NCBI GenBank assembly: GCA_018267875.1
Contig: JAFDXP010000067.1
Coordinates: forward strand, 1-64,000
Direction: 5' to 3'
Source: Bacteroidota bacterium
GTDB lineage: Bacteria > Bacteroidota > Bacteroidia > Chitinophagales > Chitinophagaceae
Length of the DNA stretch: 64,000 nucleotides
The translations under genes were made by a program, and so were the position numbers. Shown piece after piece: positions 24,305-34,893 of this stretch. Numbering within the stretch: the first letter of the stretch is position 1; each line of letters starts with the position of its first letter. The notes beneath the pieces were generated by a model. The model worked only from the letters and a program-made list of their open reading frames with translations, ran no database searches and was not told where the DNA came from.

Positions 24305-27163
24305 ATGAAGCATTTTGATATGAAGCGAATTGCAATTTGCATAGCAGCAGTAGTGGTTACATTACCATTTATGGTTCTTGCACAAGCAAAACTTGTCGGG
24401 AAGGTGTCTAAAAATGGACACGAGCTTGTGATCCCTTATGAACAATATAAATTTCCGAATGGATTGACTTTAATAGTTCATGAAGATCATTCAGATCCTG
24501 TGGTTCATGTTGACGTAACCTATCATGTAGGTTCAGCACGAGAAGAGATTGGTAAATCAGGGTTTGCCCATTTCTTTGAACACATGATGTTTCAAGGTTC
24601 AGACAATGTGGCGGATGAACAACACTTTAAAATCATCACTGAAGCCGGTGGAACGTTAAACGGCACAACCAATTTAGATCGTACTAATTATTTTGAAACA
24701 GTACCGAGCAATCAATTAGAAAAGATGCTGTGGTTGGAAGCGGATAGAATGGGTTTTTTGCTGGATGCCGTTACGCAACAAAAGTTTGAAGTGCAACGTG
24801 CTACCGTAAAGAATGAACGCGGACAACGATATGACAATGTACCCTATGGTTTAGTTCGCGAAGTGACAGCAAAAAATTTATATCCTTATGGGCATCCATA
24901 TTCTTGGCTGACTATTGGCTACATCGAAGATTTAAACCGAGTTAATGTCAATGATCTTAAAAACTTTTTCCTTCGTTGGTATGGTCCAAATAATGCTGTT
25001 CTAACAATTGGTGGTGATGTGAATACGAAAGAAGTAGTTAAAATGGTAGAAAAATATTTTTCATCCATTCTAAAATGTCCGGACGTAAAGCCCATGCACC
25101 TTCCAATGCCATTGTTAACCAGCGATCGCTATGTTTCTATGATGGACAACTATGCAAAATTACCCCAACTCAGAATGACTTATCCGGTTCCGCCTTCTTT
25201 TAGTAAAGATGAACCGGCACTGGATTGCCTGGCTGAAATTTTAGGACAAGGGAAAAATTCAATCTTTTATAAAAACTTTGTAAAGACACAAAAAGCAGTA
25301 AATGCAACTTCTTACAATGGCACCAATGAATTAGCCGGCGAATTTACCATTACCATTACGCCTTTCCCCGGACAAAAACTTAGCGATATGGAGCAATTGG
25401 TGCGTGAATCTTTTGTAGAATTTGAAAAACGAGGTGTGACAGATGACGATATTGAAAAATTCAAATCGCAGCACGATGCACAAACCATAAAAGGGCTGGA
25501 AACCGTGAGTGGCAAAGTGTCTCAATTAGCAGCTTATTACACCTTTACGGGAAATGCTAATCAAATTGGCAATGAACTCAAAAGGTATGATGCGGTAACT
25601 AAAGCCGATGTATTGCGTGTGTACAATCAATTTATCAAAGGTAAATATGCTGTTGTGCTTAGTGTATTGACGAAAGGAAATGAAACCAACAAAGCCGGAA
25701 ACGATAATTATACTGTTTCTAATGCAGAATATAAAGCTCCTGATTATGGTTATCAGAGTTTGAAATACGTGAAAGCTAAAGACAATTTCGATCGTAGTAA
25801 AATGCCCGGAACTGGACTCAATCCGGTGGTTAAAGTGCCTGCTTTTTGGAAAGAAAACATCTCAGGAAACATTGAAGCCATTGGCACAAAGACAGCTGAA
25901 ATTCCGATGGTTACCATGCAATTAAAATTTAAAGGAGGTAAAATGATGGATGCTCTGACACCATCAAAAGCAGGCACAGCTAACCTTTTCGCAGCCATGA
26001 TGGATGAAGACACCAAAAACTTTTCTGCCGAAGAATTTAGTACAGCTTTAGACAAGTTGGGTAGTAGTATAGATGTTTATTCTGCTGAAGATGCCACTGT
26101 CATTAATGTACAATCGCTCCAAAAAAACTTTGATAAAACATTGGCTTTATTAGAAGAAAGAATTCTTCAACCAAAGTTTACAGAAGCAGCGTTTGAAATG
26201 AATAAAAAGCGATTAATAGAGCAACTAAAAAATGCCATGAACAGACCGAACTATGTAGCTTCAACGGTTTATCCGAAAATCCTGTATGGCTCCGACAACG
26301 TGTTAGGATGGGCTTCTTCCGGTTCCATTCAAACGATTACCAACATTACGCTTAAAGATGTTGAAGAATATTTTCTTCATAATTTTTCCAAAAATGAGGC
26401 TAAGATTATTGTTGTTGGTGATGTAAGCAAAGAAGCCTTGCTCCCCAAACTTGCCTTTTTACAAAAAATGAGTAGTGCATCGGTTAAACTTCCTGAACTA
26501 AAACCAATACCCTCAATTCCTAAGACTAAAGTATATTTTGTCAATGTACCTAATGCTGCACAAACTGAATTTAGAATAGGATACATAACCGGATTGAAAT
26601 ATGATGCTATAGGAGATTATTTCAAAGTAGGGGTCATGAATTATACATTAGGCGGAGCTTTCAACAGTAGGCTCAATTTATTCTTACGTGAAGACAAGGG
26701 TTGGACGTATGGTGCACGCGGAAATTTTAATGGTGATCTATATTCCGGGAACTATACTTTTAGTGCAGGTATCAAAGCCGATGCAACAGACAGTGCTCTT
26801 ACAGATGTATTACGCATACTGACTGATTTCCGAAATAACGGTTTGAGTACCGATGAGTTGCATTTTACCCAAAAATCAATGGGACAAAGTGATGCACGCA
26901 AATATGAAGCCGCCTTTCAAAAAGCAGGGTTTTTAAGTAGGATATTGGACTATAACTTACCGTCAACCTACACGCAAGAACAAAACAAAATTCTTGAACA
27001 CCTTACCACGACTGAACTTAACACCTTAGCTAAACGGTATGTGCCTAACTCTCAACAAGTAAATATCGTGTTGGTTGGCGACAAAGAAAAATTGTGGAAT
27101 CGAGTGAAAAAATTAGGCTACGATATGGTTGAATTAGATAAAGAAGGAAATGCTATTCAATAA
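24305..27163 (+). CDS. Secreted M16-family (pitrilysin/insulinase-like) zinc peptidase, two-domain
   Basis: ATG 24305 gives 952 residues with a signal peptide (IAICIAAVVVTLPFMVLAQA); ATG 24320 is an equally possible start. The first M16 domain has the inverted zinc motif HFFEH (H89, E92, H93) with the downstream acidic ligand region ('ERGQRYDNVPYG'). The second half ('EIPMVTMQLKFKGGKMMDA', 'TEFRIGYITGLKYDAIGDYFKVGVMNYTLGG', 'RLNLFLREDKGWTYGARGNF') is the usual inactive partner domain with the R/Y substrate-binding motif. It should degrade small peptides in the periplasm or at the surface. It is divergent from parE. Confidence 0.93.
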   Translation: MKHFDMKRIAICIAAVVVTLPFMVLAQAKLVGKVSKNGHELVIPYEQYKFPNGLTLIVHEDHSDPVVHVDVTYHVGSAREEIGKSGFAHFFEHMMFQGSDNVADEQHFKIITEAGGTLNGTTNLDRTNYFETVPSNQLEKMLWLEADRMGFLLDAVTQQKFEVQRATVKNERGQRYDNVPYGLVREVTAKNLYPYGHPYSWLTIGYIEDLNRVNVNDLKNFFLRWYGPNNAVLTIGGDVNTKEVVKMVEKYFSSILKCPDVKPMHLPMPLLTSDRYVSMMDNYAKLPQLRMTYPVPPSFSKDEPALDCLAEILGQGKNSIFYKNFVKTQKAVNATSYNGTNELAGEFTITITPFPGQKLSDMEQLVRESFVEFEKRGVTDDDIEKFKSQHDAQTIKGLETVSGKVSQLAAYYTFTGNANQIGNELKRYDAVTKADVLRVYNQFIKGKYAVVLSVLTKGNETNKAGNDNYTVSNAEYKAPDYGYQSLKYVKAKDNFDRSKMPGTGLNPVVKVPAFWKENISGNIEAIGTKTAEIPMVTMQLKFKGGKMMDALTPSKAGTANLFAAMMDEDTKNFSAEEFSTALDKLGSSIDVYSAEDATVINVQSLQKNFDKTLALLEERILQPKFTEAAFEMNKKRLIEQLKNAMNRPNYVASTVYPKILYGSDNVLGWASSGSIQTITNITLKDVEEYFLHNFSKNEAKIIVVGDVSKEALLPKLAFLQKMSSASVKLPELKPIPSIPKTKVYFVNVPNAAQTEFRIGYITGLKYDAIGDYFKVGVMNYTLGGAFNSRLNLFLREDKGWTYGARGNFNGDLYSGNYTFSAGIKADATDSALTDVLRILTDFRNNGLSTDELHFTQKSMGQSDARKYEAAFQKAGFLSRILDYNLPSTYTQEQNKILEHLTTTELNTLAKRYVPNSQQVNIVLVGDKEKLWNRVKKLGYDMVELDKEGNAIQ

Positions 27164-27596
27164 TGAGATTTCTACTTTTGTTTGAAACAAAAGCACTAAA
27201 TATCCTTTGATACAAAAGCCGGTTTGAATGTTGGAAGATATTGTCAAGGTTTGAGCAATTGGGAAATCAGATAACTTGGTGATTTTTCCAATTTTTTAAT
27301 GCTAAAAAGCAATTCAATTTTTTACCCTAATTCTTGAGGAGCTTGAGGGGGGCATTTTTTTATGCAATATCATAAAGATGCCTCTCTCAATACTTTCCAA
27401 CCATTTTCTACTTTTTTTAATACCAATGGCAATTGCATTTTTCTATCATTTTGCCGTGGTTGCGTTTGGCGGATTGTGTTGTTAGATCCTTATATTTTCA
27501 TCAGGTGAAAAGCGAATAATAAGGCATGTTTTGTATTTTACTCTTCTCAGGCTCTTCAAAAATTCATTTGCTCATCTCTTCTTTCCTCTACAAAAC
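27164..27596. other. Intergenic region with two inverted repeats
   Basis: This 433-bp stretch contains a 9-bp inverted repeat at 27175-27193 just after the M16 stop and a longer imperfect hairpin at 27343-27390. Neither is followed by a T-run. No gene or promoter was recognised apart from a possible TTG extension (27531) of the next gene. Confidence 0.5.
27343..27390. repeat. Long imperfect hairpin in intergenic DNA
   Basis: Arms 27343-27355 and 27378-27390 pair over 13 bp, with two G-U pairs when transcribed on the plus strand. An inner stem TTTATG/CATAAA (27359-27364 with 27371-27376) extends it. It has no terminal T-run on the plus strand. Confidence 0.55.
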
Positions 27597-29075
27597 ATGA
27601 ACGATCGAACACGATATAAGATAGGCTGTCAATGGTTCGCTTTGATTATCTTATGTGGAGGTGTAGCCATTCGATTTGTTGAATGGTTTCATTGTAGAGA
27701 TTTAATGATGGATGAGGTGAATGTTGTTCGTAATATCTTTGAAAGACCTTATGGTGGCTTATTTCGTCCCTTAGTCTATGAGCAATTTGCGCCACCGCTC
27801 TTCCTATCCATGATCAAATTATCAAGTTCTCTTTGGGGTTTTGGAGAGATGTCCTTACGCATATTTCCCATCCTTTGTTCCGTCCTTTCTCTGTTTGTTT
27901 TCTATCGTTTAGTTCTTTTGTTTGCCAGCAAACGTTCATTATGGTATCCGCTGGCAATTTTTTCTTTTGCTGAAATATACATTCAGTATGCAAACGATGT
28001 GAAGCAATATTCATCAGACATATTGGTATCACTGTTGCTGGTGTTCTTAGCCGTAAAAAGAGATTTATTTGCAAGTAGCAGGTTTCGATTTTTCATACAA
28101 TGGTCGCTGATTGGCATGATAACCGTTTGGCTTTCCATGCCTGCTATATTTATTCTGACCGGTGTTGGCTTCAGTCTATTTATTCAAGCCTATAACGCCA
28201 GACAAATACGCTATCTTTTACCCCTTATCGGTGCTGGTATATTGTGGATGTTATCCTTTTCAGGTTACTATTGGCTTTTGCTCCGACATCAGATCGCCTC
28301 TGAGTATTTACAGGCATTTCATGCACCTTATTTTCTCAACCTATCTAATGGGAAAGACTTGATTGACAGCCACAACATCGAATTGATGACTGCTTTTTTT
28401 TCATCAGCAATAGGTTCTGGTAGGCACTTTCCATTCTTTTTGAATTTAATCTTTTTAATTGTAGGCTTTTATAGTATTTTCCGAAACAATGTAACTAAGG
28501 GGCTTGTTCTCTTGATTCCAATCTTTTGCTTCGTGGCTGCAGTTGCCTTGCATCGGTTTACGCTTCTGCCGCGAGTTGGACTGTTTGTCATGCCTCTCCT
28601 TTTAATCGTTATTGGGGTTGGGCTGGATACCTTATTGACAATGCGTGTTTGGCTTCAATGTCTAACGATTGCCGCTTGTGTGATAAGTGCAGGCTATGCG
28701 CAACAGTTGCGCTTGTTTACCAGCCGAATTGAAATTGATGAGCTTACTAAAGAAATTGCTTTTGCACGAAAAAATAAGGTAGCTTATCATCAAATTTTCC
28801 TACCGGAACTCTACGAACCCAGTCTGATTTATTATAAAAGAATCCACCCGAATAAAACTCGCGCCAAGAGCTATGACAGCATACAGATTTTGAAGTGGAA
28901 AACGAATTATAGTGCTTTACGATCAGGCATTGTGAATAGATCTGCTTTCCTCTATTTTTGGATGGATGACGGCACCATGCAACGCCATCGAGATTCTATT
29001 TTCTCCTTTTTTCAACCCATAGATTCGTTTGTGCAACCAAGCTATAAGGTTTTTGTCTTTGACCAATATAAATAG
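27597..29075 (+). CDS. Polytopic membrane protein, glycosyltransferase family 39 (ArnT/PMT)-like
   Basis: ATG 27597 gives 492 residues. There are about 10-12 predicted membrane helices, with the first periplasmic loop carrying an acidic pair, 'CRDLMMDEVNVVRNIF', as in ArnT/PMT-type transferases that use polyprenyl-linked sugars. 'EMSLRIFPILCSVLSLFVFYRLV' and 'QYANDVKQYSSDILVSLLLV' match the usual helices 2-4. A soluble C-terminal part of about 110 residues follows. Sugar and acceptor are unknown. The frame could start at TTG 27531, but those residues add no family feature. Confidence 0.75.
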   Translation: MNDRTRYKIGCQWFALIILCGGVAIRFVEWFHCRDLMMDEVNVVRNIFERPYGGLFRPLVYEQFAPPLFLSMIKLSSSLWGFGEMSLRIFPILCSVLSLFVFYRLVLLFASKRSLWYPLAIFSFAEIYIQYANDVKQYSSDILVSLLLVFLAVKRDLFASSRFRFFIQWSLIGMITVWLSMPAIFILTGVGFSLFIQAYNARQIRYLLPLIGAGILWMLSFSGYYWLLLRHQIASEYLQAFHAPYFLNLSNGKDLIDSHNIELMTAFFSSAIGSGRHFPFFLNLIFLIVGFYSIFRNNVTKGLVLLIPIFCFVAAVALHRFTLLPRVGLFVMPLLLIVIGVGLDTLLTMRVWLQCLTIAACVISAGYAQQLRLFTSRIEIDELTKEIAFARKNKVAYHQIFLPELYEPSLIYYKRIHPNKTRAKSYDSIQILKWKTNYSALRSGIVNRSAFLYFWMDDGTMQRHRDSIFSFFQPIDSFVQPSYKVFVFDQYK

Positions 29076-29170
29076 TCCGAGAAACCTTGTCATTCATACG
29101 GCTGTCTTTTAAAAATCCACTCCGATGATTTAGACATTTGACAACAGGCATTTTCAAAAACTAATTCTTC

Positions 29171-29845
29171 TCATTTTGTAGTCTGCCCCATTTTTTTCAA
29201 GGGTCCTTGCCCGAGAATAAACGGTTGAAGTTCCTTGTAGGTCAAAAGAACGTCTGTAGGATAATTTTGGTAAGTATAAATTACTTTAATGCCCTCATCG
29301 TTTATGTTGAACTTATCAGATCGAATACTTTGATTCAATTCAAGAGAATCCATCGCATCAAAGAGTCTTTCCCGCGTTGCATTATACAGAATCATTGAGT
29401 CTATACTTGAGATTTTTGAACTATCAAACAATGATATAAATGTTAATTCTTTTCCGGTTTCCAAACTAAAATTCATGGTTTGAAATTCCGTCCAAGGATG
29501 AGGAGTATCTTTTAAATATAGTGACTTTGACAGAGCCAAACTGGCTATACTGTTGTTTAAATAAATAATTTCAAACTTAAAGGTGTAATCCATTTCCTTT
29601 TTGCAAAATAAATGAGCGTTCTCACCCCTAAGTTGATAGGAATTTACTCGCTTTCTAATGGTAGAATTTATTTTATTTTCAATTGCTTTGTTTTTAAGAA
29701 TAATGGCATCCCATTCCAAAAAATCGTAGCAAGTTTTAGTCAAGTAATATTTTTCCTTTTTGTGTTTAATATGAATGGTGACTATGGGCTTACCGTGCAC
29801 TGAAAATATTGTCAGAGAAATTAAAGTAGTTAGAAGTAGTTTCAT
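29171..29845 (-). CDS. DUF3298-like secreted protein
   Basis: ATG 29845 gives 224 residues with a signal peptide (MKLLLTTLISLTIFSVHG); six more codons are possible upstream. The middle 'YLNNSIASLALSKSLYLKDTPHPWTEFQTMNFSLETGKELTFISLFD' and the end 'DEGIKVIYTYQNYPTDVLLTYKELQPFI' match the layout of DUF3298/RsiV-type extracytoplasmic domains. Those bind ligands such as lysozyme in RsiV; here the role is unknown. It has no adjacent sigma factor, so a regulatory role is not supported by context. Confidence 0.65.
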   Translation of the reverse strand: MKLLLTTLISLTIFSVHGKPIVTIHIKHKKEKYYLTKTCYDFLEWDAIILKNKAIENKINSTIRKRVNSYQLRGENAHLFCKKEMDYTFKFEIIYLNNSIASLALSKSLYLKDTPHPWTEFQTMNFSLETGKELTFISLFDSSKISSIDSMILYNATRERLFDAMDSLELNQSIRSDKFNINDEGIKVIYTYQNYPTDVLLTYKELQPFILGQGPLKKMGQTTK

Positions 29846-30056
29846 TTTTTCATTCTTCATCATGATAATTAAAGCTAAACTGAAGCAATAAAGGTAACAT
29901 AGGGTAAACGTTGTAATTCAGCTCATCATTTTTAATATCCACCACAATAAGTGGTTATAATCGCACCTAAAAAAGTAAGGCGTTTCTTACAATTTATGAA
30001 ATAAGTGCCTTCACAAAATATACCTGCAACCCAATACAGATTGATGTTATATGCAA

Positions 30057-31427
30057 TCATTTAACAATTTTATAGGTGCTTGTTGAGTCTGAAAATTTGA
30101 AATAATTTGAGGGTAATTCTTTGTATGGAAAGGCTCCCCAATTGCTTAACCATTCGTTTCCTTTATGCGTTCCCCATTCTAAGGCATTGGCATCGTTAGT
30201 AATGATTAGCGAAGCTGTTTGTCCATTTTCAATAGTTGAAAGAAGCCAAAATTCATAAGAAGAACCCCAAAGTAACACTAGCATTTTGGTTGGAACCTGT
30301 GATTTGTCAAGCAATAATTTTTCTTTCCTATGCTCCTGTAAAAATGTTCGTAGCCAAACTAACCTTTCCTTATAAAACTGGTATGAATTAATCCGTATAA
30401 TACCACTAATGATAATTGCAGCAACTATTATTCCATTCAGTATTTTAGATTGAATTGCAGGCATCACATCAAACACAAATGGGATTCCGATAATAATGGC
30501 TAAGGGGCTGTAAAGATTCTCCCAATAAACGTCTGGAGTTGCATTTGTAGGAAAGGAAATATTGATCAACATGATGAAACCAATCGCATAGCATCCAAAC
30601 AAAATCAACTTCCACCATGCTTTTTGACGAAAATATAAAACCACATTAGCTAAGCCAAGTACTGGAATCCAATAGTATTTATGAATCCAATTTTTTACGA
30701 AATTTTTTTGCGAAAACTGAGTAAAATAATTCGGAAAAAGAGAAATGAAATTCTTTAAACCACCATAAGCACCTTGGTCGTATTCGTCTGTAAAAAAAAG
30801 GCGTTTGACCACTGAAGCTAATACATACACTACGAGCGCCATGTATAGCGTTTGTTTGGCAATAGGTTGCTGTTTACTTAGCAAGAAAAACAATACCGTA
30901 AAGCTAAAAGCAATCAAAATCATAGGATGTGCCCACACCAACACGGGGATGAAAAATAGTGATGCAAGAATAGAACGTAACCCTAATTGATTGAACTTTG
31001 GCTTGTACAACAAAGCAAAAAAGACAACCAGCAAAGTCAAGCCCAAAAGCAATTCTGAGATCATCCAATAAAAAACATCCGTAACAAAAAGTAAGTTGAG
31101 AAAGAGAATGAGTAAGGCAAAATCATATCGTTTGAATAAGGATCCGCACATGATATACGCAACCCAATTAAAAATTATTACGCCCACCGAATAACTCAAG
31201 GCAACAACCCACAAAGGATAGGACGCTTTCACGGCAAGCAAGGGAAAAATTTCTGTAAAAGCAGCTATAAAACGACCATGAAAAAAGATAAAGTTGCCGT
31301 TTTTAACTATTTGGAATAAGTAGAAGGCCATGTCGCTAAACATTGTTCGCTCCTTATAGTAAACTATAGACATTGCCAATAAGGCTGCAAAAGCTAAAAA
31401 TCCAAAATAATAGGCTTTTCTATTCAT
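30057..31427 (-). CDS. Polytopic membrane protein of unknown function
   Basis: The 456-residue protein has about ten predicted membrane helices and a soluble C-terminal tail of about 110 residues ('LVLLWGSSYEFWLLSTIENG'). The plan (first loop 'RTMFSDMAFYLFQIVKNGNFIFFHGRF', later helices, periplasmic tail) resembles GT-C glycosyltransferases, but no clear family motif is seen. It is divergent from pyrH. Its base composition is AT-rich like the rest. Confidence 0.65.
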   Translation of the reverse strand: MNRKAYYFGFLAFAALLAMSIVYYKERTMFSDMAFYLFQIVKNGNFIFFHGRFIAAFTEIFPLLAVKASYPLWVVALSYSVGVIIFNWVAYIMCGSLFKRYDFALLILFLNLLFVTDVFYWMISELLLGLTLLVVFFALLYKPKFNQLGLRSILASLFFIPVLVWAHPMILIAFSFTVLFFLLSKQQPIAKQTLYMALVVYVLASVVKRLFFTDEYDQGAYGGLKNFISLFPNYFTQFSQKNFVKNWIHKYYWIPVLGLANVVLYFRQKAWWKLILFGCYAIGFIMLINISFPTNATPDVYWENLYSPLAIIIGIPFVFDVMPAIQSKILNGIIVAAIIISGIIRINSYQFYKERLVWLRTFLQEHRKEKLLLDKSQVPTKMLVLLWGSSYEFWLLSTIENGQTASLIITNDANALEWGTHKGNEWLSNWGAFPYKELPSNYFKFSDSTSTYKIVK

Positions 31428-31585
31428 GATTAAACCTTGGTGATTGATGAAGAAGAACCCTTAATAACCCATCAGAAGAACCCATTGAGCTATTCAGTAC
31501 CGAAAATCCGCTAACTTTTTCTTTCTTTGCAGCCAAAAATAGACCTTAGCTATTTTCTAAACTATTTTTTTCAAACTCCAATCAG

Positions 31586-32296
31586 ATGCTTCCAAAATAC
31601 AATCGTGTTCTCTTAAAACTTTCAGGTGAATCGCTTATGGGCGATCGCAATTTTGGTTTAGACCCTAAAATGTTGGAAGCCTATGCAACCGACATCAAAG
31701 CCATCACCGACATAGGTGTTCAAGTAGCAGTGGTGATTGGTGGCGGGAATATTTATCGAGGCATGAATGAAGCTGAAACCGGGATTGAGCGTGCACAAGG
31801 CGACTACATGGGCATGTTGGCTACGGTTATTAATGGCATGGCTCTTCAAGCAGCTTTAGAAAAAATTGGCGTAAAAACAAGGTTGCAAAGTGCTATCAAA
31901 ATGGAGCAAGTGGCAGAACCATACATACGCCGTCGTGCCATGCGACATTTAGAAAAAGGGCGTGTCGTAATTTTTGGAGCAGGTACCGGAAATCCTTATT
32001 TTACAACGGATACCGCCGGTTCACTTAGAGCAATAGAAATCAATGCTGCTGTAATTTTGAAAGGAACTCGCGTTGATGGTATTTATTCTGCCGATCCGGA
32101 AAAAGATCCTACTGCTACCCGATTTGAAAACCTGAGTTTCAGTGAAGTCATATCTAAAGGGTTGAAAGTAATGGATATGACGGCTTTCACTTTGTGTCAA
32201 GAAAATAACTTACCCATTATCGTGTTTGATATGCACCGCCCTGGCAATTTGCTGGATGTAGTGAGCGGTAAGAAGGTTGGCACTATTGTTCAATAA
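31586..32296 (+). CDS. pyrH: Uridylate kinase (UMP kinase)
   Basis: The 236-residue protein contains '[16 protein letters not shown]', '[17 protein letters not shown]', '[21 protein letters not shown]', '[38 protein letters not shown]' and '[19 protein letters not shown]', the full bacterial UMP kinase pattern of the amino-acid-kinase fold. It phosphorylates UMP to UDP, is hexameric and is typically GTP-activated and UTP-inhibited. tsf and frr, its common neighbours, are not adjacent here; a small lipoprotein gene follows after 16 nt. Confidence 0.97.
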   Translation: MLPKYNRVLLKLSGESLMGDRNFGLDPKMLEAYATDIKAITDIGVQVAVVIGGGNIYRGMNEAETGIERAQGDYMGMLATVINGMALQAALEKIGVKTRLQSAIKMEQVAEPYIRRRAMRHLEKGRVVIFGAGTGNPYFTTDTAGSLRAIEINAAVILKGTRVDGIYSADPEKDPTATRFENLSFSEVISKGLKVMDMTAFTLCQENNLPIIVFDMHRPGNLLDVVSGKKVGTIVQ

Positions 32297-32312
32297 TGAT
32301 TACTTTTATTAA

Positions 32313-32717
32313 ATGAAGTATTTAAGATTACTATGCATTTCTGTGCTTGTTTTAGGCTGTTCAAAACAAAAAAGCTTTTACCCCAAGAGCATTACATACC
32401 AATATCAAGCTTGGGATAGTCAATATCTTTTCTACACTACTTATCCAACCACTATCATTAATCAAAATGAACACTATCCCAGTTCACGAACCTTTGTCGT
32501 AACCTTAGACACTATTACCAAAATTGCCATTTTAAACAACGATACCTTTAATCAAAGTGGCTCTCGCTATATTAAGATTGGGCGAATGGGTATTCCGCTT
32601 GATGATGCTCATTTTCTAAGTTTCAAAGGTGATACAATGATCCTACAACACGTGGCACTTAGAAACACCACTAAACAAGAAGCGATTATTTCAGCCTATC
32701 GAATATCTTCCCTATGA
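32313..32717 (+). CDS. Small lipoprotein of unknown function
   Basis: The 134-residue protein has a lipoprotein signal (MKYLRLLCISVLVLGC, Cys16). The mature part is beta-strand rich ('SRTFVVTLDTITKIAIL', 'GDTMILQHVALRN'). No family was recognised. It is 16 nt downstream of pyrH and probably rides on its transcript. The following 232 bp to the next start hold no gene or terminator I can support. Confidence 0.7.
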   Translation: MKYLRLLCISVLVLGCSKQKSFYPKSITYQYQAWDSQYLFYTTYPTTIINQNEHYPSSRTFVVTLDTITKIAILNNDTFNQSGSRYIKIGRMGIPLDDAHFLSFKGDTMILQHVALRNTTKQEAIISAYRISSL

Positions 32718-32949
32718 AGAGATTCAAAAAGAGGATAGATTCTTAAAAGCGTTGAATACGCTAAAACAACTTTGAAGCTGCCTACATCAGATATGTTGCA
32801 AAACAAGCAACGAATCTTTTTGATGAAACTCTACCTTTTCTTTTTTTGTAAGAAAGCAGCTTTTTAATTCCATACTATATCCAGTATATTTTCTGTGAGT
32901 TTGCCTATATCTATCTTAGTTTTACTTGATTATTTCAAATAAAAGAACA

Positions 32950-34893
32950 ATGAATCATCTTGCTCGCATTTTTATCCTGCTTTTCATGGGTGTTATTGGC
33001 AGTCATGCTCAGACCATCAACCCTGAAATATGCAAAGGATATCCCCTTCAAAAAGCAGCAGCAAAAACTACAGTAGCAGATCCCGCAGAAGATAATTATG
33101 ATATAAAATGGGTGAAGTTCGATCTGAAAATGACCAATTTAAACACTTCTATCAGTGGAAGTGTAATGACCAAAGCAACAGTTACTAATGGTCCTTTATC
33201 ATCTTATGTATTTGAACTAAACGCCCTATACACCGTTGATTCGGTACTAATCAATGGCATAAATTGTGCTTTTCAAAACACTGGAGATGTTTGGACAGTG
33301 TCTCTTCCCAATTCAATTCCCCAAAACTTATTTTTCGTTGCACAAGTCTTTTATCATGGTGCTATTTCAAGTGGCTCTGCCTTTTTTAGTACCGGCATAC
33401 GCACTCAATCTTCACCCTCTTGGGGAAACATGGTAACATACACCATGAGCGAACCATACGAAGCAAAAGACTGGTGGCCAACGAAGCAATCCTTAACAGA
33501 CAAAATAGACTCGGCAGACATTTGGATAACCGTTCCTTCTTCATTGAAAGCAGGCAGCAACGGGCGTTTACAAGCCATTACCACATTGTCCGGAAGCCTA
33601 TCTCGATATGAATGGGAGACAAAATACCCCATTGATTATTATCTGCTTTCGGTAGCTGTTTCAAACTACACAGAATATTCTTTCTATGTTCCATTTACTG
33701 GGACGAATGATTCGATGCTTGTTCAAAATTACATTTATAACAACCCCCAATTTCTTTCTACTTATAAAAGTAAAATTGACTCGGTTGGAATCATGCTTCA
33801 ATATTTATCAAAGCTATTTGGTCGTTATCCTTTTTGGAAAGAAAAATATGGACATTGTGTAGCCCCGTTGAATGGAGGAATGGAGCATCAAACGATGACT
33901 ACTTTAGGAAATTTTGGCACCACTCTTTCTGTTCATGAATTAGGGCATCAATGGTTTGGTGATAACGTTACTTGTGGTAGTTGGCAAGATATATGGCTAA
34001 ATGAAGGTTTTGCTTCCTATATCGAATATCTGTTCGTAGAAAAATTTTGGAATGTTGGATTGGGCTTACAATACATGACTAACAAACACAACAACATTCT
34101 TCTTTTTGATACTTCTACTGTTTATGTAGCTGACACCACCAATGAAAGCCGGATTTTTGATAGCCGTTTTACTTATGACAAAGGAGCTTCAGCCCTACAT
34201 ACGCTCAGATTTGTTTTTAATAATGATAGCTTATTCTTTGCCGGCTTACGTATCTATCAAAATCAATTTTCAGGAAAAACGGCTGTCACTGCAGATTTCA
34301 AAGCTGTTATGCAACAAACTCTCGGACAAAATTTAGATACTTTTTTCACTCAATGGATTTACCGTAAAGGGCATCCAGTTTTTAATATTCAGTGGAATCA
34401 AGTAGGCAAAACAGTTATGTTTCGTATAAACCAAACCACATCTGACCCTTCTGTAAACTATTTTACTACACCCGTTGAGGTGATGTTTCATTCACCGCAA
34501 GGTGATACATTGGTGCGCATATATCAAAACCAAAACCCACAAGTATTCAAATTCAACTGGAACAAATCATCTACTGGGCTTACTGTTGACCCAAACGATT
34601 GGTTGCTTGATGCACCTGGAAGCATAACTTTTGATGCAACGCTGAGTATAGATCAAGCCATCAACAAACAGCTAACGATCTATCCAAATCCTACTTCTAC
34701 TTTATGGCAAATAGATCCAGTGAAAGTCGGTACTACAGCCTCATTCACTGACTTGTCAGGGCATGAAATATGGAGCAAAAAAATGCAATCTACACAACTG
34801 ATAATACCGGCACAGCATTTACCGGCAGGAATTTATTTTTTGAAACTAAATGACAATAACCAAATTACAACATGGAAACTCATCAAACAATAA
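32950..34893 (+). CDS. Secreted M1-family aminopeptidase with type IX sorting domain (copy 1)
   Basis: ATG 32950 gives 647 residues with a signal peptide ending at SHAQ. An N-terminal M1 beta domain is followed by the exopeptidase motif 'GGMEHQTM' (His where GxMEN has Asn). The zinc site is HELGH (H329, E330, H333) with E352 in 'WLNEGFASY', the correct 18-residue spacing, and 'FTYDKGASALHTLRF' supplies the catalytic Tyr region. The last 80 residues form a sorting domain ('TIYPNPTSTLWQI', 'LPAGIYFLKLND'). It should remove N-terminal residues from peptides outside the cell. Its stop overlaps the next, paralogous gene by 22 nt, so the two are translationally linked. Confidence 0.92.
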   Translation: MNHLARIFILLFMGVIGSHAQTINPEICKGYPLQKAAAKTTVADPAEDNYDIKWVKFDLKMTNLNTSISGSVMTKATVTNGPLSSYVFELNALYTVDSVLINGINCAFQNTGDVWTVSLPNSIPQNLFFVAQVFYHGAISSGSAFFSTGIRTQSSPSWGNMVTYTMSEPYEAKDWWPTKQSLTDKIDSADIWITVPSSLKAGSNGRLQAITTLSGSLSRYEWETKYPIDYYLLSVAVSNYTEYSFYVPFTGTNDSMLVQNYIYNNPQFLSTYKSKIDSVGIMLQYLSKLFGRYPFWKEKYGHCVAPLNGGMEHQTMTTLGNFGTTLSVHELGHQWFGDNVTCGSWQDIWLNEGFASYIEYLFVEKFWNVGLGLQYMTNKHNNILLFDTSTVYVADTTNESRIFDSRFTYDKGASALHTLRFVFNNDSLFFAGLRIYQNQFSGKTAVTADFKAVMQQTLGQNLDTFFTQWIYRKGHPVFNIQWNQVGKTVMFRINQTTSDPSVNYFTTPVEVMFHSPQGDTLVRIYQNQNPQVFKFNWNKSSTGLTVDPNDWLLDAPGSITFDATLSIDQAINKQLTIYPNPTSTLWQIDPVKVGTTASFTDLSGHEIWSKKMQSTQLIIPAQHLPAGIYFLKLNDNNQITTWKLIKQ

